NCBI GenBank assembly: GCA_937928555.1
Contig: CALFWR010000049.1
Coordinates: 1-47,787 of the forward strand
From: an uncultured Pirellulaceae bacterium
GTDB taxonomy: Bacteria; Planctomycetota; Planctomycetia; Pirellulales; Pirellulaceae
Direction of reading: 5' to 3'
DNA length: 47,787 nt
Below, in pieces: positions 27,508 through 36,621 of this stretch (within the stretch, counting starts at the first letter, position 1; each line of letters starts with the position of its first letter). Under the pieces are notes generated by a model. It was not told where the DNA came from, ran no database searches, and worked only from the letters and a program-made list of their open reading frames with translations. The translations under genes were made by a program, and so were the position numbers.

Positions 27508-27630
27508 AAGTCGCTTGCCTGACGAATTCGGAGGTTGTCCGGTAGAGATGCTGTAAATTTTGCCGATGAAACTTTACATTATGGCACAGGTAGAAGTCTT
27601 TGTGACAGCAGTGAACCAACGAACCAACGA

Positions 27631-28701
27631 ATGAAAACACGGTTGCTAACCTATCCTTCATGGGGATATCAGCGGGAATCCGGCGATTGGAGGGTCCATA
27701 TCTCCGGTGTGGCCTCGGTTTCGCCATTGAAGTTTAACCGCCGCCAAAAAATGCTCATCCGCGTGGTCGGCAACATGATGAAGGCCAGTGACCAGGAACT
27801 GGACAGCCCGATCTTTACCCAACGGGTCAGTCCGTTTCTTGCCGAAGGCGACCCCAAGCAGACGATCGGCGTCGGTGTGGGCGACCACGAATTTGTGCTT
27901 AAACGCAAAACGCGCCGCAACGGGCACTTTCGCAGTTGGCTACCATTGCCCCAGGAGCTTGCACAAGCCGCCGGCATCACGGACTTGCAGCATTCCGGAC
28001 GGTCGTTGCCATTGTCGGTTTGGATAGAAGGTCAACCTGAAACGCGTTTGCAAACTCAAGTCCAACTGCTGCCACCGTATGGCGTGAGTGTGGTTTCGGA
28101 CATCGACGACACGATCAAGCTTTCGAGCGTTGAGGACAAAAGCAAGCTGCTGAGAAACACTTTTCTGAACCGCTACTGCTGTGTCGAGCAGATGCCCGAA
28201 CTGTACCGCGACTGGGCAGACCTGGGAGCGTACTTCCATTACGTCTCATCAAGCCCCTGGCAACTTTACGGGCCATTGATGGAAATGAAGCGCGAACAGA
28301 CGCTGCCCCTTGGAACGATGCACCTGCGAAATTTTCGCATCCGCGATCAGTTGCTGAAAAAGTTCATCATTCGCCGACAGGGAAAACGCCTGGCGATCCG
28401 CAAGCTGATGAAGTGTTACCCGAATCGTGATTTTTTGCTGATTGGTGATTCCGGCGAAAAAGATCCCGAGATCTATCTGAAAATCACGAAACGCGGAAAG
28501 GGGCAAATCAAAGGCCTCTTCATTCGCGACCTTCCACACAAACCGATGGACGCCGAGATCTACGCCAAAATTCGCAGAGCGCTTTCCGACGCCCCTTTGA
28601 TTCGCTTCCGTGACGGCTACGACCTTGAGCAAAAAGCCGGCGGCTTGATCGCGAAACTTGCCGCCAAAGCCAACCAAAGATCACAAACTGCGGTCTCGTA
28701 A
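27631..28701 (+). CDS. App1-type phosphatase (DUF2183)
   Basis: This 356-aa protein has an N-terminal beta-rich half and a C-terminal App1 catalytic domain of the HAD superfamily with the DxDxT motif in VSDIDDTIKLSS and a later FLLIGDSGEKDPEIY. Yeast App1 is a phosphatidate phosphatase; bacterial members are largely untested, so the lipid substrate is inferred. I use the ATG at 27631 because the frame upstream to 27535 lacks family-like sequence and the region there is the divergent uvrB promoter space. The start is preceded by the short direct repeat GAACCAAC-GAACCAAC. It has no membrane segment. Confidence 0.82.
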   Translation: MKTRLLTYPSWGYQRESGDWRVHISGVASVSPLKFNRRQKMLIRVVGNMMKASDQELDSPIFTQRVSPFLAEGDPKQTIGVGVGDHEFVLKRKTRRNGHFRSWLPLPQELAQAAGITDLQHSGRSLPLSVWIEGQPETRLQTQVQLLPPYGVSVVSDIDDTIKLSSVEDKSKLLRNTFLNRYCCVEQMPELYRDWADLGAYFHYVSSSPWQLYGPLMEMKREQTLPLGTMHLRNFRIRDQLLKKFIIRRQGKRLAIRKLMKCYPNRDFLLIGDSGEKDPEIYLKITKRGKGQIKGLFIRDLPHKPMDAEIYAKIRRALSDAPLIRFRDGYDLEQKAGGLIAKLAAKANQRSQTAVS

Positions 28702-28753
28702 ATCAACCCATTCAAGAAACCGCTGCCCCTGTGCGGCCCACACAACCACCCGC

Positions 28754-30160
28754 TTAACTCTTCGACGCCAGTTCCTGCCACAGGATTGCGCTTGATCGCG
28801 TGCCACGGAAAAAGTCGTCCAGCGAGAACTTTTCGTTGGGGCTGTGTGGGTTGTCATCATCCAACCCCCAGCCCAGCAACATCGTGTCGATGCCCAGCAG
28901 TTCCTTGAATGCCAACACAACCGGGATGCTCCCGCCGGAGCGGATGAACACCGGTCGCACACCAAACCCCTTTTTCACCGCCTCTGCAGCGGACTTCAAG
29001 AATGGGTTGTCGATTGAAACCACACAGCCCGAAGCACCGTGCATGTCGATCAACTCCATCTGAATTCCTGGCGGACAGTTTTCTTTCAGGATCTGCTCGA
29101 GTCCGCTTTTGACTTTTTCGAGCGACTGTCCGGGAACAAGCCGGAAACTGAACTTGGCTCCCGCCTCGGCAGGCAAAACGGTTTTGGCTCCCTCACCCTG
29201 GTATCCGCTCCACAAACCATTGATGTCAAACGTCGGCCGGGCCCAACGGCGTTCCAAAGTGGAAAAGTCTTTTTCGCCATGAATCGCATCCACACCAAGC
29301 TCTTTCATGTAGGCGGCGTCATCAAAATTCAGGTCCGCAAACAGTTGGCGTTCTTTTTCAGAAAGCTCCTCAATTCCGTCGTAAAAGCCAGGCACTTGAA
29401 TCCGACCGTCGCCATCAATCAGAGCGTCCAGCATGTGGGTCAACGCATTTGCCGGATTGGAAACCGAACCGCCAAAGGCACCCGAATGAAGATCCCGGTT
29501 GGGCCCTTTGAGGCGAAGCTCCCAGTAGTAGATGCCTCGCAAGCCGTATGTGATGGCCGGTTGCCCGGGTCCGTATTGCGATGTGTCGCTGATCACGGCC
29601 ACATCGGCGGCCAACAGCTCATTCACGGGCATGCCGATGTCGGCGTCGTACTTCCCGGCCAGCATTTCGTTCATGCCTTTGCTGCCGCTTTCTTCTTCAC
29701 CTTCGATGAAGAATTTAACGTTGATCGGCAGGGAACCCTTTTCCTTCATCCACGCTTCACAACTGAACAGATGCGTTAACATCTGACCTTTGTCATCGGT
29801 CGCACCCCGAGCGTAAACGTTCCCGTTGCGGACCGCAGGTTCGAATGGCGGCGTATCCCAAAGCTCCAGTGGGTCAGGAGGCTGAACGTCGTAGTGCCCG
29901 TAGACCAGAACCGTCGGAGCGTTATCCACCGGCGGCGATTGTGCAAAAATGATCGGGTGGCCACAGGTCTCGATCCACTTGACCTCAAAGTCAATAGAAC
30001 CGAAAAAGTCATGAATCCATTTTCCCGTTTCGCGAACCTGATCGTCGTACGCGGGGTCTGTACCGATGCTCGCCAACTTCAGTAGCGAGAAAAGATCCTG
30101 CTCGAAACGCTTACGGTTGGCGTCGAGCCATTGAAGGATATTGTCCAATCGTCTCTCCAT
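28754..30160 (-). CDS. M20-family dipeptidase
   Basis: This 468-aa cytoplasmic metallopeptidase has the M20 metal-binding motifs VYGHYDVQPPDPLELW (about 85-100) and ARGATDDKGQ (about 115-124), followed by EGEEESGS (about 150). The closing HSPNEKFSLDD matches the C-terminal metal ligand His. The dimerisation domain lies about 195-360. Members hydrolyse dipeptides or acyl-amino acids. It is convergent with App1 and divergent from clpS, and looks monocistronic. Confidence 0.9.
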   Translation of the reverse strand: MERRLDNILQWLDANRKRFEQDLFSLLKLASIGTDPAYDDQVRETGKWIHDFFGSIDFEVKWIETCGHPIIFAQSPPVDNAPTVLVYGHYDVQPPDPLELWDTPPFEPAVRNGNVYARGATDDKGQMLTHLFSCEAWMKEKGSLPINVKFFIEGEEESGSKGMNEMLAGKYDADIGMPVNELLAADVAVISDTSQYGPGQPAITYGLRGIYYWELRLKGPNRDLHSGAFGGSVSNPANALTHMLDALIDGDGRIQVPGFYDGIEELSEKERQLFADLNFDDAAYMKELGVDAIHGEKDFSTLERRWARPTFDINGLWSGYQGEGAKTVLPAEAGAKFSFRLVPGQSLEKVKSGLEQILKENCPPGIQMELIDMHGASGCVVSIDNPFLKSAAEAVKKGFGVRPVFIRSGGSIPVVLAFKELLGIDTMLLGWGLDDDNPHSPNEKFSLDDFFRGTRSSAILWQELASKS

Positions 30161-30459
30161 AAAATGCGGTATTTTCGCATTCTAATCCGGAATTATCGGC
30201 AACGTCAGGCGTCGCATTTCGTTGCAGCAATGCGTTCCCATTCCAAATTGATTTCTACGCCAGGATTGTGAGTGAAATTCTCAGTTATCGCAAAAGCCAC
30301 CCCCTGAAAGCATTCCTCGCTGTCATCGGAGCAACCCCGGCATTTCCTGGCATTTCCCGCCAAAAGAAAGTCTTGCCTCTAAACGCGAGTATGGGAAAAT
30401 ACAAAACGGTCAGTCACCTGACCCCCTGTTCATCGCACTACCCATCGGAGCACCGGCTC

Positions 30460-30786
30460 ATGTCAAAGCAAGGAATTGCAACTTTGGCCGAACCCAAGTC
30501 TCGACAGAAGAAACAACCTCGCTACAACGTTGTCCTCTGGGACGATGACGATCACTCTTACGACTACGTCATCTCCATGATGCGTCGACTTTTTGGTCAC
30601 ACGGTCGATCGGGGTTTTGTTATCGCCAGACAGGTTGATGCATCGGGCAAAGCCATTTGCCTGACAACGACGCGCGAGCATGCGGAACTCAAACGTGACC
30701 AGATCCACGCATTCGGAAGGGATCGTTATATCCCACGCTGTGACGGTTCAATGCGTGCAACGATTGAACCGGTTCCCGAAGAGTAA
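30460..30786 (+). CDS. clpS: ATP-dependent Clp protease adaptor ClpS
   Basis: ClpS delivers N-degron substrates to the ClpAP protease. The 108-aa product has the core YNVVLWDDDDHSYDYVISMM (21-40), where D/N-D/H recognition residues for N-terminal hydrophobic residues are expected. The segment FGHTVDRGFVIARQVDASGK follows. ClpS usually starts with a short disordered tail, as here (MSKQGIATLAEPKSRQKKQ). The frame extends upstream to 30268, but I prefer the ATG at 30460 with GGAG 9 bases before it. It is followed by a repeat element, not by clpA. Confidence 0.9.
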   Translation: MSKQGIATLAEPKSRQKKQPRYNVVLWDDDDHSYDYVISMMRRLFGHTVDRGFVIARQVDASGKAICLTTTREHAELKRDQIHAFGRDRYIPRCDGSMRATIEPVPEE

Positions 30787-30822
30787 CGGCCAACCGGAAC
30801 GACCATGACGGCGCCGGTTAAT

Positions 30823-30923
30823 ACCGCAGCGATCGTTTCATCGCATCAGAGTCGCATCAGAGTCGCGGATCACTGTCGAAACTGATTCCAACGCCCACGC
30901 CCACGCCTCGTGAATAATCCGGG
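30823..30923 (+). mobile_element. 5'-truncated MITE-like element with internal duplications
   Basis: It shares AGCGATCGTTTCATCGCATC and the end CCTCGTGAATAATCCGGG with the complete copies but lacks the first half. GCATCAGAGTC and ACGCCC are each duplicated in tandem inside it. Both flanks carry TTAAT (30818-30822 and 30924-30928), so its ends may be bordered by a target duplication. The rest of 30787-31065 shows nothing more. Confidence 0.75.
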
Positions 30924-31065
30924 TTAATGGTCAATTATGCCCTACCGGGGTCAACTTTTGTCTTTCGCTGACCGGAATCCGATTTGATTCTTTGTACAAA
31001 GCCCACTGCCGGTTAACCTTTCGACCAGCAGCGACGCCCCGTTTTCAAAAATCGAGACCGTTGCA

Positions 31066-32385
31066 ATGTCCCACCTGACCGGTGGATTCCTTCTCTTACC
31101 CGACTGTGTCGCATCCACCGTGGCTTCCATCAAGACAGTAACTCTCGGTTGCAAAGTCAACCAGTATGAAACGCAACTGGTTCGCGAGGGCCTGTTGGGC
31201 GCAGGCTACCGTGAAGCCGAAAAAGACCAGCACGCCGATTTGTGCGTCATCAACACCTGCACCATCACCAACGAAGGCGACTCCAAAAGCCGCCAGATCA
31301 TCCGCCGGATGCATCGAGAGAACCCTGATGCACGCCTGGTCGTGATGGGCTGCTACGCGACACGTGAACCCGATGCCGTCGCCGCGCTTCCGGGCGTCTC
31401 GGAAGTCATCACCGACAAACGTGAGATTCCTGATCTGCTGGGACGATTCGGAGTCGTCGACATCCCCAACGGCATTTCCGGACTCGACGGACGCCATCGC
31501 GCTTACGTTAAAGTTCAGGATGGGTGCTTGTTGAAGTGCAGTTACTGCATCATCCCCACGGTGCGGCCAAAGATGGAAAGCCGTCCCCACGACGATATCC
31601 TCAACGAAGTCCGCCGCCTGATCGACAATGGCTTTCGCGAAGTCATCCTCACCGGCATCCACCTTGGGCACTACGGAGTCGATTTTAACAAAGGCAAACC
31701 CAAAACCGATTGGACCCGGCTTTCGCATCTGGTTCGCAACATCTGCAACATCCGCGGGGACTTTCGTGTGCGGCTCTCGAGCATCGAAGCTACCGAAGTC
31801 ACCCGCGAACTGATCGAAGTGATGCAGGAGTTCCCGGAAAAGGTCTGCCCGCATCTGCATGTCTGTGTGCAAAGCGGATCCGATCGAATCCTCCGCCGCA
31901 TGAAACGCCGCTGGACCCGAAAACACATCATCGACCGCTGCAACGTGGTCAAAGAAGCACTTCGCAAGCCCGCGTTCTCAACAGACCTGATCGTGGGCTT
32001 CCCCGGTGAAACCGAAAACGATTTTGAAGACTCGCTCGACATCTGTCGTCAAATCGGATTTTCAAAAATTCACATGTTTCCCTTTAGCCCGCGGCGAACG
32101 ACGCCCGCTGCCGAGATGCCGGATCAGATTCCGGGCAACATCAAATCCGAGCGGGGGGCGGTCGTGAAACAACTTGAATCACAATTAAAGGCCGAGTACT
32201 TCGAATCGCTTGTCGGCGAACGCCTTCAGCTCCTTGTGGAAAAAGTAGACGACTCCGGAACCGCGTGGGGGACTTCGTGTCGCTACGCCCAGGTTAAAAT
32301 CGATTCGCCAAACGTTAACGACAATGACCTGCTGGATGTCGAAATCGTCAGCGCCAGAGACGGCCAATTACTGGGCGTCAAATGA
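31066..32385 (+). CDS. mtaB: tRNA methylthiotransferase of the MtaB type
   Basis: This radical-SAM enzyme adds a methylthio group to t6A37 of tRNAs. The 439-aa protein has the N-terminal MTTase domain with Cys29, Cys65 and Cys96 for one 4Fe-4S cluster (TLGCKVNQYET, NTCTIT, MGCYATR) and the radical-SAM cluster CLLKCSYC at 154-161. TGIHLGHYG and the HVCVQSGSD motifs match MtaB more than MiaB, and a short TRAM-like end is present. The start may be ATG 31066 or GTG 31120; neither has a strong RBS. The stop overlaps the aminotransferase start by 4 bp. Confidence 0.9.
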   Translation: MSHLTGGFLLLPDCVASTVASIKTVTLGCKVNQYETQLVREGLLGAGYREAEKDQHADLCVINTCTITNEGDSKSRQIIRRMHRENPDARLVVMGCYATREPDAVAALPGVSEVITDKREIPDLLGRFGVVDIPNGISGLDGRHRAYVKVQDGCLLKCSYCIIPTVRPKMESRPHDDILNEVRRLIDNGFREVILTGIHLGHYGVDFNKGKPKTDWTRLSHLVRNICNIRGDFRVRLSSIEATEVTRELIEVMQEFPEKVCPHLHVCVQSGSDRILRRMKRRWTRKHIIDRCNVVKEALRKPAFSTDLIVGFPGETENDFEDSLDICRQIGFSKIHMFPFSPRRTTPAAEMPDQIPGNIKSERGAVVKQLESQLKAEYFESLVGERLQLLVEKVDDSGTAWGTSCRYAQVKIDSPNVNDNDLLDVEIVSARDGQLLGVK

Positions 32386-33281
32386 ACAGGTCACTGGTTG
32401 GCTATCTCAACGGATCGCTCGCTCCGGTCAACGAACTGGCGATCCCGATCTCGGACTATGGCTTTACGATGGGCGTCACCATCACCGAGCAACTCAGAAC
32501 ATGGTCTTGCCGCGACGAGTTGCCGCTGCTGCGGTGGCACATCGATCGCATTCAATCCGGCCTAGAAACAATCGGGCTCTCCATCGCCGACCAGGAAATT
32601 CGCAAACCGATCGACACCGTCGTTGCCGAAAACGAAATCGTGCTCAAACAGGGAAGCAATCTTGGAATCGGCGTCTGCGTCACGCCTGGAACTTCGCCTC
32701 GATTTCCCGACGCCCACCCGCAACGGTGGACCGTACTGGTCTACCCCTACGTCATCGAAATGGAGAAAGACAAACACTGGGCCAACCCGGGAGTTCTGCT
32801 CCAGAGCGTTGCGACCACCGAAATTGCCGCAACTTCGGTTCCCAAATCCATCAAATCCCGCAGCCGTTTGCATTACTTTCTCGCCGACGCCCAAGCCCGC
32901 GAAAAACAACCCAATGCAAGACCGCTGTTGTTCGACAGCGAAGGCTCGGTCGCTGAATCTTCCACTGGCAGCGTGGGGATCGTGCGAGACGGGGAAATTA
33001 TTTTTCCCCCCGCAAGCATGGTCCTAGACAGCGTTTCGCTTCGCTTCGCGGTCGCCAAACTGGGCCTTGAGTTTGTTCGCCGGAAGTTTCGCTTGGCGGA
33101 TTGCATGGCAAGCGATGCGATGCTCTGGATCAACGCGGTAACCGGACCGCTGAAGGTAGCAAGCGTCGATGGTCAACAGTTTGAGCAAAACGAAATCGTA
33201 GATGACGTTCGCGACCGCTGGTGGAACAACATGCTGCAAACAAGCCCTTCGTCAGTGAGCGATTCGAACAAGCCGACCTAA
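32382..33281 (+). CDS. Class IV aminotransferase
   Basis: The 299-aa PLP enzyme shows fold-type IV features: the start YLNGSLAPVNELAIPISDYG, PKSIKSRSRLHYFLA with the likely PLP lysine, and VAESSTGSVGIV, where the family has E-A-S-T/S-N. Relatives are branched-chain aminotransferases, D-amino acid aminotransferases and aminodeoxychorismate lyases. Motifs alone do not decide among these. It is coupled to mtaB (ATGA) and overlaps the 3' end of lpxI by 4 bp in convergent orientation. Confidence 0.82.
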   Translation: MNRSLVGYLNGSLAPVNELAIPISDYGFTMGVTITEQLRTWSCRDELPLLRWHIDRIQSGLETIGLSIADQEIRKPIDTVVAENEIVLKQGSNLGIGVCVTPGTSPRFPDAHPQRWTVLVYPYVIEMEKDKHWANPGVLLQSVATTEIAATSVPKSIKSRSRLHYFLADAQAREKQPNARPLLFDSEGSVAESSTGSVGIVRDGEIIFPPASMVLDSVSLRFAVAKLGLEFVRRKFRLADCMASDAMLWINAVTGPLKVASVDGQQFEQNEIVDDVRDRWWNNMLQTSPSSVSDSNKPT

Positions 33282-34147
33282 CTGGTCGCAGATTGGGTCA
33301 CGACACCGTTCCTTGCGACGATGACAATACCGTAACGATTCGCCAATTCGATGGTTTTCTCTTGGTCAACCACGATCGTCCGGTCGGCCTCAATGGCAAG
33401 GACTTTCCCGCCAGCGGTGTGAATGGACTCAATCGTTCCGACACCCACCGTTGGGACGTCAAAGCGCATATCCTGTTGGGGTTTGGCGACTTTGATCACC
33501 GAAAACCCAATTCGCGAAAGCTCTCCGGCCCGTTTGATGCAGGCGTCTGTGCCTTCGATGGCTTCGATGGCAATCGTCGCCTGGTTCATCACCACCACCG
33601 ACTGGCCAATATCCAGCCGTCCCATCTCTTTGGCGATCTTCCAACCAAACTCGATATCCCGCAACTGGCTATCGGTGGGCTTCTTTGCTGTCAGATTGCC
33701 TTCTTTGACCAACAGTTCTGGCGCAAAATCGGTTGCGGGCGCAAACATGATCCCTCCGGCGGCATAAAGTTCCGTGACGGTAGTCAGCAGCGTGTCGTCT
33801 TTACGGTCGCGTGTTTTTGAAATCAGCATCGGAAAAAAATGACGCATGAAAGTCAGGTCCGGCAAGTGCCTGACGAAAAACAGGCGGTCAAAGATCAATG
33901 TTTTGAAGATCTTTCCTGCCATCGTCGCCTGCGTTACTCCGGCGGTCCTCAGGTAGCGAACTTGAGCTCCCATTTTGCCGATACCGAACTCTTTGTAGCT
34001 GTGGCAGATTTCCGCAAGCGCCGGGTCCGCGTGGCCTTTCACGCCAATGCAGGAGACTTCGTATCCGTCAGCAACCAGTGCCTGAGCAACGCGAATGGGA
34101 AAGTCGCCCCATCCAGCGATCAGTCCAATTTTTTTCGAATCACCCAT
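33278..34147 (-). CDS. lpxI: UDP-2,3-diacylglucosamine pyrophosphatase LpxI
   Basis: LpxI cleaves UDP-2,3-diacylglucosamine to lipid X in lipid A synthesis, at the membrane surface. The 289-aa protein has the DUF1009/LpxI pattern: IGLIAGWGDFPIRVA at the start, GKMGAQVRYLRTAGV, KIFKTLIFDRLFFVRHLPD and the highly typical AIEGTDACIKRAGEL. LpxI replaces LpxH in many phyla. It is the last gene of a glycosyltransferase-lpxD-lpxI operon. Start ATG 34147. Confidence 0.9.
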   Translation of the reverse strand: MGDSKKIGLIAGWGDFPIRVAQALVADGYEVSCIGVKGHADPALAEICHSYKEFGIGKMGAQVRYLRTAGVTQATMAGKIFKTLIFDRLFFVRHLPDLTFMRHFFPMLISKTRDRKDDTLLTTVTELYAAGGIMFAPATDFAPELLVKEGNLTAKKPTDSQLRDIEFGWKIAKEMGRLDIGQSVVVMNQATIAIEAIEGTDACIKRAGELSRIGFSVIKVAKPQQDMRFDVPTVGVGTIESIHTAGGKVLAIEADRTIVVDQEKTIELANRYGIVIVARNGVVTQSATS

Positions 34148-34181
34148 CGTCTGTGACTTACTCGCTCAATATGGCAACCGC

Positions 34182-35267
34182 TCAGGCTGCGTCTTTCCTG
34201 GATATCGAACGATCATTCGATTCGACCAGTTGATCGTACTTCTTCTGCAGTTGCTGCAATTCTTTCCGCATCGCCGGCAATCGTGACTCCAATGCAAGAA
34301 TCTGCATCGCCTGCCGGATAGGCCGCGCAGGAATCCCCATCACGCGCTGCCCCGATTCAACATCGTGCATCAATCCCGATTTGGCACCGATTGAAACGCG
34401 GTCGCCGATGGTGAGGTGATCCCCCAATCCAACCTGACCGCCCATCACAACAAAATCACCCGTGCGGCAACTTCCTGCAATCCCAACCTGCGAACAGAAC
34501 AGGTTGTGTTTGCCGATGCGGCAATTGTGCCCCACCATCACCTGGTCGTCCATCTTGGTGCCTTCTCCGATGACGGTGGAATCAAAAGTGCCACGATCAA
34601 TCGTGGTGTTGGCACCCAGTTCGACGTCGTCCTCAAGAACAACGTTACCCAGTTGTGCCGATATTCTGTGACCCTGCCTGCTTGATTCGTAGCCGAATCC
34701 CCAAGCACCGACCACAGCGCCGGCATGCAGTACCACGCGATCTCCCACCACGGTGTTCTCATACAGAACGCAGTTGGGAAACAATTTACAATTGGATCCA
34801 ATCTGGCAGTTTTCCATCACGGTGACGTTTGGAAAAATGACTGTGCCAGAGCCAATTCGAACTCCGTCAAGCACCACCGCGCCAGCGTGAATTGAAACGC
34901 CGTCTTCGATAATCGCGTCGTCACTGACAACTGCGGTGGGATGAATGCCAGAAGGCTCGCGTAGAATCTGGGGCCGATAAAGTTTAACAATTTCAGTGAA
35001 CGCCGCGGTCACATTTTCAACCACGATCGCACTTCGACTCGGGTTGGCTTGAATGTCACGCGAGACCACAACCGCAGAGGCGTCGCTGGCAAGAAACGCC
35101 TCGTAGTTTTTTTCCGAAGTGGCAAACGTAATCGAACCTGCCCGTGAATTCGCCAACGTTGCGACATCGGAAATTCGGATTTGGTCTGACCCGACCACCT
35201 CTCCATTGACGTGTTGTGCAAGTTCCAGCAGTTGCCGCATGGCCACAATTCCTTTTGTGTTTGCCAT
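34182..35267 (-). CDS. lpxD: UDP-3-O-acylglucosamine N-acyltransferase LpxD
   Basis: LpxD adds the second acyl chain to UDP-GlcN in lipid A synthesis using acyl-ACP. The protein (about 361 aa) has an N-terminal uridine-binding domain and a left-handed beta-helix of hexapeptide repeats (SGTVIFPNVTVMENCQIGSN and on). The catalytic His is His247 in QVMVGHNCRIG, the substrate region is GAWGFGYESS. ATG 35267 is chosen; an in-frame start at 35306 and one at 35240 are possible. It lies in one operon with an upstream glycosyltransferase and lpxI. Confidence 0.93.
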   Translation of the reverse strand: MANTKGIVAMRQLLELAQHVNGEVVGSDQIRISDVATLANSRAGSITFATSEKNYEAFLASDASAVVVSRDIQANPSRSAIVVENVTAAFTEIVKLYRPQILREPSGIHPTAVVSDDAIIEDGVSIHAGAVVLDGVRIGSGTVIFPNVTVMENCQIGSNCKLFPNCVLYENTVVGDRVVLHAGAVVGAWGFGYESSRQGHRISAQLGNVVLEDDVELGANTTIDRGTFDSTVIGEGTKMDDQVMVGHNCRIGKHNLFCSQVGIAGSCRTGDFVVMGGQVGLGDHLTIGDRVSIGAKSGLMHDVESGQRVMGIPARPIRQAMQILALESRLPAMRKELQQLQKKYDQLVESNDRSISRKDAA

Positions 35268-35346
35268 TTCTAAGGCCGATAATCCTCGATTATCGGTGGG
35301 AAGCAATGCATTTAACAGGTTTCGCCGTTTCGAGGCTATACCGATT

Positions 35347-36441
35347 TCAGGCAGCCTTCTGCAAGCCTCCAGAAATTACTTTCCTGTAGACTTCTTCGAC
35401 ACGATCACACAGTTTGTCATTGTCAAAGTCGCGAAAAACATGCTCCCGACCATGAATGCCCATCGTCTCACGTTCCTGCCGGTCACCCGCCAACCTGATC
35501 ACGGCTTGGGCTATCGCTCGCGGATTCCTAGGAGGCACAAGAATTCCTGACTTTTGGTGTCGAACAATTTCCGGAAGCCCGCCGGTGTCTGACGCAATCA
35601 CCGGAGTTCCCGCCGCCAAGGCCTCCGCCGCCACCAGCCCCAACGGCTCTTCGATTGAGGGCACCACCAACATGTCGAATGCGGTCATAAAGTCCGCCAC
35701 ATTCATGCGTAACCCCAACCATTTAACACGCCGCATCAGCCCATTTTGCAACAGAAACGTGCGGAGTTTTCTGGTGTACGGTTCGTCACGCTGATATCGA
35801 CCCAGCATCACCAGTTTAAAATTCGGCACCTGTGCGACGATTTCCTTGATCGCCTCGAAAAGGTAAACCTGCCCCTTTCTGCGGGTGACTTCGCCCACGC
35901 AACCAACCAGCAGCTCATCACCTTTTAGCCGCATTTGGCGCTGGACTCGGCGAACATCTTTGGTTGTCACCCGGCGAAATCTTTCCAGATCTGTAAAACA
36001 CAATACACGTTCGATTTTTCGTGATTCAACCCGATTGACTTTTTTCTGGTACTCAAGGGTCGCATGGGAGTTGGCCAAAACAAAATCATTCACGCGCCAG
36101 TGGACCTGAAACGATCGATTGTGGGCAGTCGCGATCAGCGGGATTCCTGTGGTGAGTTTCAAAAGCGCACCAAAGGCATGCGCTCGGCTCATGTGTGTAT
36201 GGACCAGATCGATTTTTCGCGACCGCACGAACTGTGCAATGCGGCCTATTTCAGAGGGTTTTCTTTCCAGTTCGCTGTTGAGAAACTCGACGCCTTTGAC
36301 TCCCACTTCCTCCAGCCAATTATCGCTTCGACACAAAATCGTCAGACGGTGCCCCCGCTCCGCTAGCATCTCGGAAAGGTACTTGCAGTAGGTCAGAGCA
36401 CCATTGATTTGGCGGCCGGAAATGATCTGAAGAACGTTCAA
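35347..36441 (-). CDS. GT4-family glycosyltransferase
   Basis: This 364-aa GT-B fold enzyme has the N-terminal acceptor domain (MNVLQIISGRQINGALTY, LVHTHMSRAHAFG) and a donor domain with GCVGEVTRRKGQVYLFEA and the E-x7-E motif EEPLGLVAAEALAAGTP. It resembles WaaG-like retaining transferases. Being first in an operon with lpxD and lpxI suggests a role in decorating lipid A or another envelope glycan. The sugar is unknown. Confidence 0.85.
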   Translation of the reverse strand: MNVLQIISGRQINGALTYCKYLSEMLAERGHRLTILCRSDNWLEEVGVKGVEFLNSELERKPSEIGRIAQFVRSRKIDLVHTHMSRAHAFGALLKLTTGIPLIATAHNRSFQVHWRVNDFVLANSHATLEYQKKVNRVESRKIERVLCFTDLERFRRVTTKDVRRVQRQMRLKGDELLVGCVGEVTRRKGQVYLFEAIKEIVAQVPNFKLVMLGRYQRDEPYTRKLRTFLLQNGLMRRVKWLGLRMNVADFMTAFDMLVVPSIEEPLGLVAAEALAAGTPVIASDTGGLPEIVRHQKSGILVPPRNPRAIAQAVIRLAGDRQERETMGIHGREHVFRDFDNDKLCDRVEEVYRKVISGGLQKAA

Positions 36442-36534
36442 TCTTGGGTTCCGATTGTCATATCACACGAAGGTCGAAAAGGTAGCAAATCCGGTATCGG
36501 CAGTCTGCGCGAGTTGACTTCCTGCATGTCCAAC

Positions 36535-36565
36535 AAAAAAGGCTCTCCGGAATTTCCAGAGAGCC
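36535..36565 (-). terminator. Rho-independent terminator after the beta-helix gene
   Basis: On the minus strand GGCTCTC-TGG pairs with CCG-GAGAGCC around a short loop, followed by six T residues. It lies 57 bp after the stop. Confidence 0.85.
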
Positions 36566-36621
36566 CAATGTAGCCATTAAATTGATTGTTCGGGCAAACC
36601 CGATATCACATCACTCGTAGT

